Positions 8,301 to 9,951 of a stretch of 9,951 nucleotides of DNA are shown here, piece by piece. The notes under the pieces were generated by a model. It saw only the letters and a list, made by a program, of their open reading frames with translations. It had not been told where the DNA came from and ran no database searches. How positions within the stretch are numbered: the stretch's first letter is position 1; each line of letters opens with the position of its first letter. The translations under genes and the position numbers were made by a program. The DNA lies in the NCBI GenBank assembly GCA_041749275.1, contig JBGTBQ010000214.1, positions 1 through 9,951 on the forward strand, in the 5' to 3' direction. This DNA is from JBGTBQ01 sp041749275 (lineage in GTDB: Bacteria; Acidobacteriota; Blastocatellia; Pyrinomonadales; Pyrinomonadaceae).

Positions 8301-9951
8301 ATGAACACCGCCACTCTTCTCCGACGCAATTTCGCATACTACTGGCGCACGAACCTCGCGGTCGTCTTCGGTGTCGCCGTGGCGGTCTCGGTGCTCGCCG
8401 GAGCGCTGCTCGTCGGCGACTCGGTGCGGGCCTCTCTGCGCGACATCTTTCTGCAAAGGCTGGGACGCGCCGACACGGTCGTCTCCTCCGCCGGCTTCTT
8501 CCGTGAACAACTTGCCTCGGACGTGCAACAGCATGGGCAGTTCGCCGCCGCTGGGTTCGACGCGGCCTGCCCGCTCGTCACGCTGACGGGCGCGGTCACG
8601 CACGAGGAGAGCGGGCGGCGCGGCGCGGGGCTTCAGGTCTACGGCGTGGACGAGCGCTTCTGGCGGTTTCACGGGCGAGACGAGGCGGCGGCGCGGGCGC
8701 CGCGTGAGCGCGAGGTGTTCTTGAGTGAAGCTCTCGCCGCGGAGTTGGGCGCGCGTGTCGGCGACACGCTGCTGCTCAGGATCGAGAAGCCTTCGGAGAT
8801 TCCGGTCGAGTCGCTGCACGGGCGGAAGGAAGATGTGGGGCGCACCATCCGTTTGACGATGCGCGAGGCGCTGCCCGCGTCGGCGCTCGGCGAGTTCTCC
8901 GTGCAGGCGCGGCAGTCGGCTGTGCGCGCCGCATTCGTGCCGCTCGGTCTGCTGCAAAAGGAGTTGAAGCAGGAGGGCAAGATCAACACCGTCCTCGTCT
9001 CGGCGAAAGACGCGGGCGATGGCGCGGCGGCTGACCCGTCGCACGCCGCGAAGCTGGAAGGCATCCTGCGCGAAAGCTTCACGCTCGAAGATGTGGGCGT
9101 CCGCGTGCGTGCGCTCGACGAGCGACGTGGGGCCGCGCTCGAAAGCGACAGCGGGCTGGTCAACGAACATCTGGCGGAAGCGGCGCGCGCCGCGGCGAGT
9201 AAATCCGTAGTGCGCGCCGCGCCGATATTTTCTTACCTTGCGAACACGATCCGCGTGGGTGAACGCGAAGTTCCTTACTCGCTCGTGACGGCGGTTGACG
9301 ACGCGGCGTTCGAGAAACTGCGAGGGGGAAACAGTGAGATGGGGGGACGTGGAGAGCGGGAGACGGGGGGAGAGGGAGACGGGGGGAGAGAGAGACGGGG
9401 CGAAGAGGAAAAAGAATCCGCGTCATCAAACATCTCCCCCTCGCCCCCTCGCCCCCTCACTCCCTCGCCCCCTCTCTCCGCCTCTCCGTCTGAACTCCCG
9501 CCCCTCATCCTGAACGAGTGGGCGGCGCGCGACCTTAACGCTCAGACGGGTGACGAGGTGACGCTCGCATATTTTCTCTGGCAGGAGGGCGGCGGTCTCC
9601 TCACACGCGGCGCTCAGTTTCGTCTGGCGGGCATCGTGCCGATTGCGGGCGCCGCCGACGACCGGGATTTGGTGCCCGCGTATCCCGGCATCACCGAATC
9701 CGCCAACCTCTCCGATTGGGACCCGCCCTTCCCCGTAGACCTCGCGCGCGTCCGCCCGCGCGACGAAGATTACTGGGACGAGCATCGCACGACGCCGAAG
9801 GCGTTCATCCCGATTGAAGCGGGGCAGGCGCTCTGGCAGACGCGGTTCGGCAAGCTGACCTCGATGCGCGTCACGCCGGCGGACGGCGCGCCGCTCGACG
9901 ATGCCGCGCTCGAAACGTTTCGCCGGCATTTGCGCGGCGCGCTCGACCCTG
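8301..9951 (+). CDS. ABC transporter permease, FtsX/MacB type (5' part, runs off the window)
   Basis: The frame is open from the ATG at 8301 to the last base, giving 550 codons and no stop. It starts MNTATLLRRNFAYYWRTN, followed by one membrane segment at about residues 19-38 (LAVVFGVAVAVSVLAGALLV) and GDSVRASL, the usual start of large MacB/FtsX-type permeases. The rest looks like the extracytoplasmic MacB-like core: FLSEALAAELGARVGDTLLL near 140-160, and LILNEWAARDLNAQTGDEVTL at about 402-422. No second membrane segment appears before the window end, so the remaining transmembrane helices must be downstream. Residues about 341-400 are a low-complexity insert (Gly/Glu/Arg-rich, then Ser/Pro-rich) encoded by a DNA repeat. 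It partners the upstream ATPase. No Shine-Dalgarno precedes the ATG; the repeat hairpin abuts it. Confidence 0.88.
   Translation, partial: MNTATLLRRNFAYYWRTNLAVVFGVAVAVSVLAGALLVGDSVRASLRDIFLQRLGRADTVVSSAGFFREQLASDVQQHGQFAAAGFDAACPLVTLTGAVTHEESGRRGAGLQVYGVDERFWRFHGRDEAAARAPREREVFLSEALAAELGARVGDTLLLRIEKPSEIPVESLHGRKEDVGRTIRLTMREALPASALGEFSVQARQSAVRAAFVPLGLLQKELKQEGKINTVLVSAKDAGDGAAADPSHAAKLEGILRESFTLEDVGVRVRALDERRGAALESDSGLVNEHLAEAARAAASKSVVRAAPIFSYLANTIRVGEREVPYSLVTAVDDAAFEKLRGGNSEMGGRGERETGGEGDGGRERRGEEEKESASSNISPSPPRPLTPSPPLSASPSELPPLILNEWAARDLNAQTGDEVTLAYFLWQEGGGLLTRGAQFRLAGIVPIAGAADDRDLVPAYPGITESANLSDWDPPFPVDLARVRPRDEDYWDEHRTTPKAFIPIEAGQALWQTRFGKLTSMRVTPADGAPLDDAALETFRRHLRGALDP
9321..9488. 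repeat. Purine-rich then pyrimidine-rich repeat inside the permease gene
   Basis: Bases 9321-9415 are almost all purines (GGGGGGAGAGGGAGACGGGG-type units). Bases 9432-9488 are almost all pyrimidines (CCCCCTCG-type units). The two halves are roughly complementary, so a long imperfect hairpin is possible. G-runs at 9358-9386 (GGG, GGGGGG, GGG, GGGGGG with 3-4 base loops) fit a G-quadruplex on the plus strand, and C-runs at 9436-9472 fit one on the minus strand. The reading frame passes through without a stop. Confidence 0.85.

Overview
This is a GC-rich (roughly 60-65% by eye) bacterial chromosomal window. Every gene I can support lies on the plus strand. Protein style, GC content, GC-rich codon use and the type of dispersed palindromic repeats suggest an environmental Acidobacteriota-like genome (Blastocatellia/Pyrinomonadaceae type), though Planctomycetota or a similar phylum cannot be excluded without a search. 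No tRNA, rRNA, CRISPR array, transposase or prophage gene is visible.

Layout. 1-360 is the 3' end of a gene ending in a TonB-C-like domain. 421-1884 is a 487-residue cytoplasmic protein of unknown function with a few Cys residues in its middle. After an AT-rich spacer with an 18-bp dyad come an adenylate-forming enzyme of the LuxE/PaaK type (2020-3108), a secreted PQQ-like beta-propeller protein (3292-4533), a LuxC-like acylating aldehyde dehydrogenase (4758-6185), a GT4 glycosyltransferase starting inside the stop codon of the preceding gene (6185-7507), an ABC ATPase of the LolD/MacB class (7554-8219) and the first 550 codons of its FtsX/MacB-type permease (8301 to the window end).

How the genes may work together. 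The LuxE-like and LuxC-like proteins resemble two of the three subunits of the bioluminescence fatty-acid reductase (acid activation, then reduction of the acyl thioester to aldehyde). No luciferase or LuxD gene is present. The reductase-like gene is translationally coupled to the glycosyltransferase and followed by an ABC export or lipoprotein-release-type transporter, so a modified lipid or glycolipid pathway at the cell envelope is a reasonable but unproven reading.

The most striking non-coding structure is a series of four unrelated symmetric repeats. They are a nested palindrome at 3135-3210, a 90-bp CACAGAG-type inverted repeat at 4589-4678, a GGATGAA-type hairpin filling the ATPase-permease gap at 8214-8297, and a purine-then-pyrimidine repeat at about 9321-9488 that lies in frame inside the permease gene.
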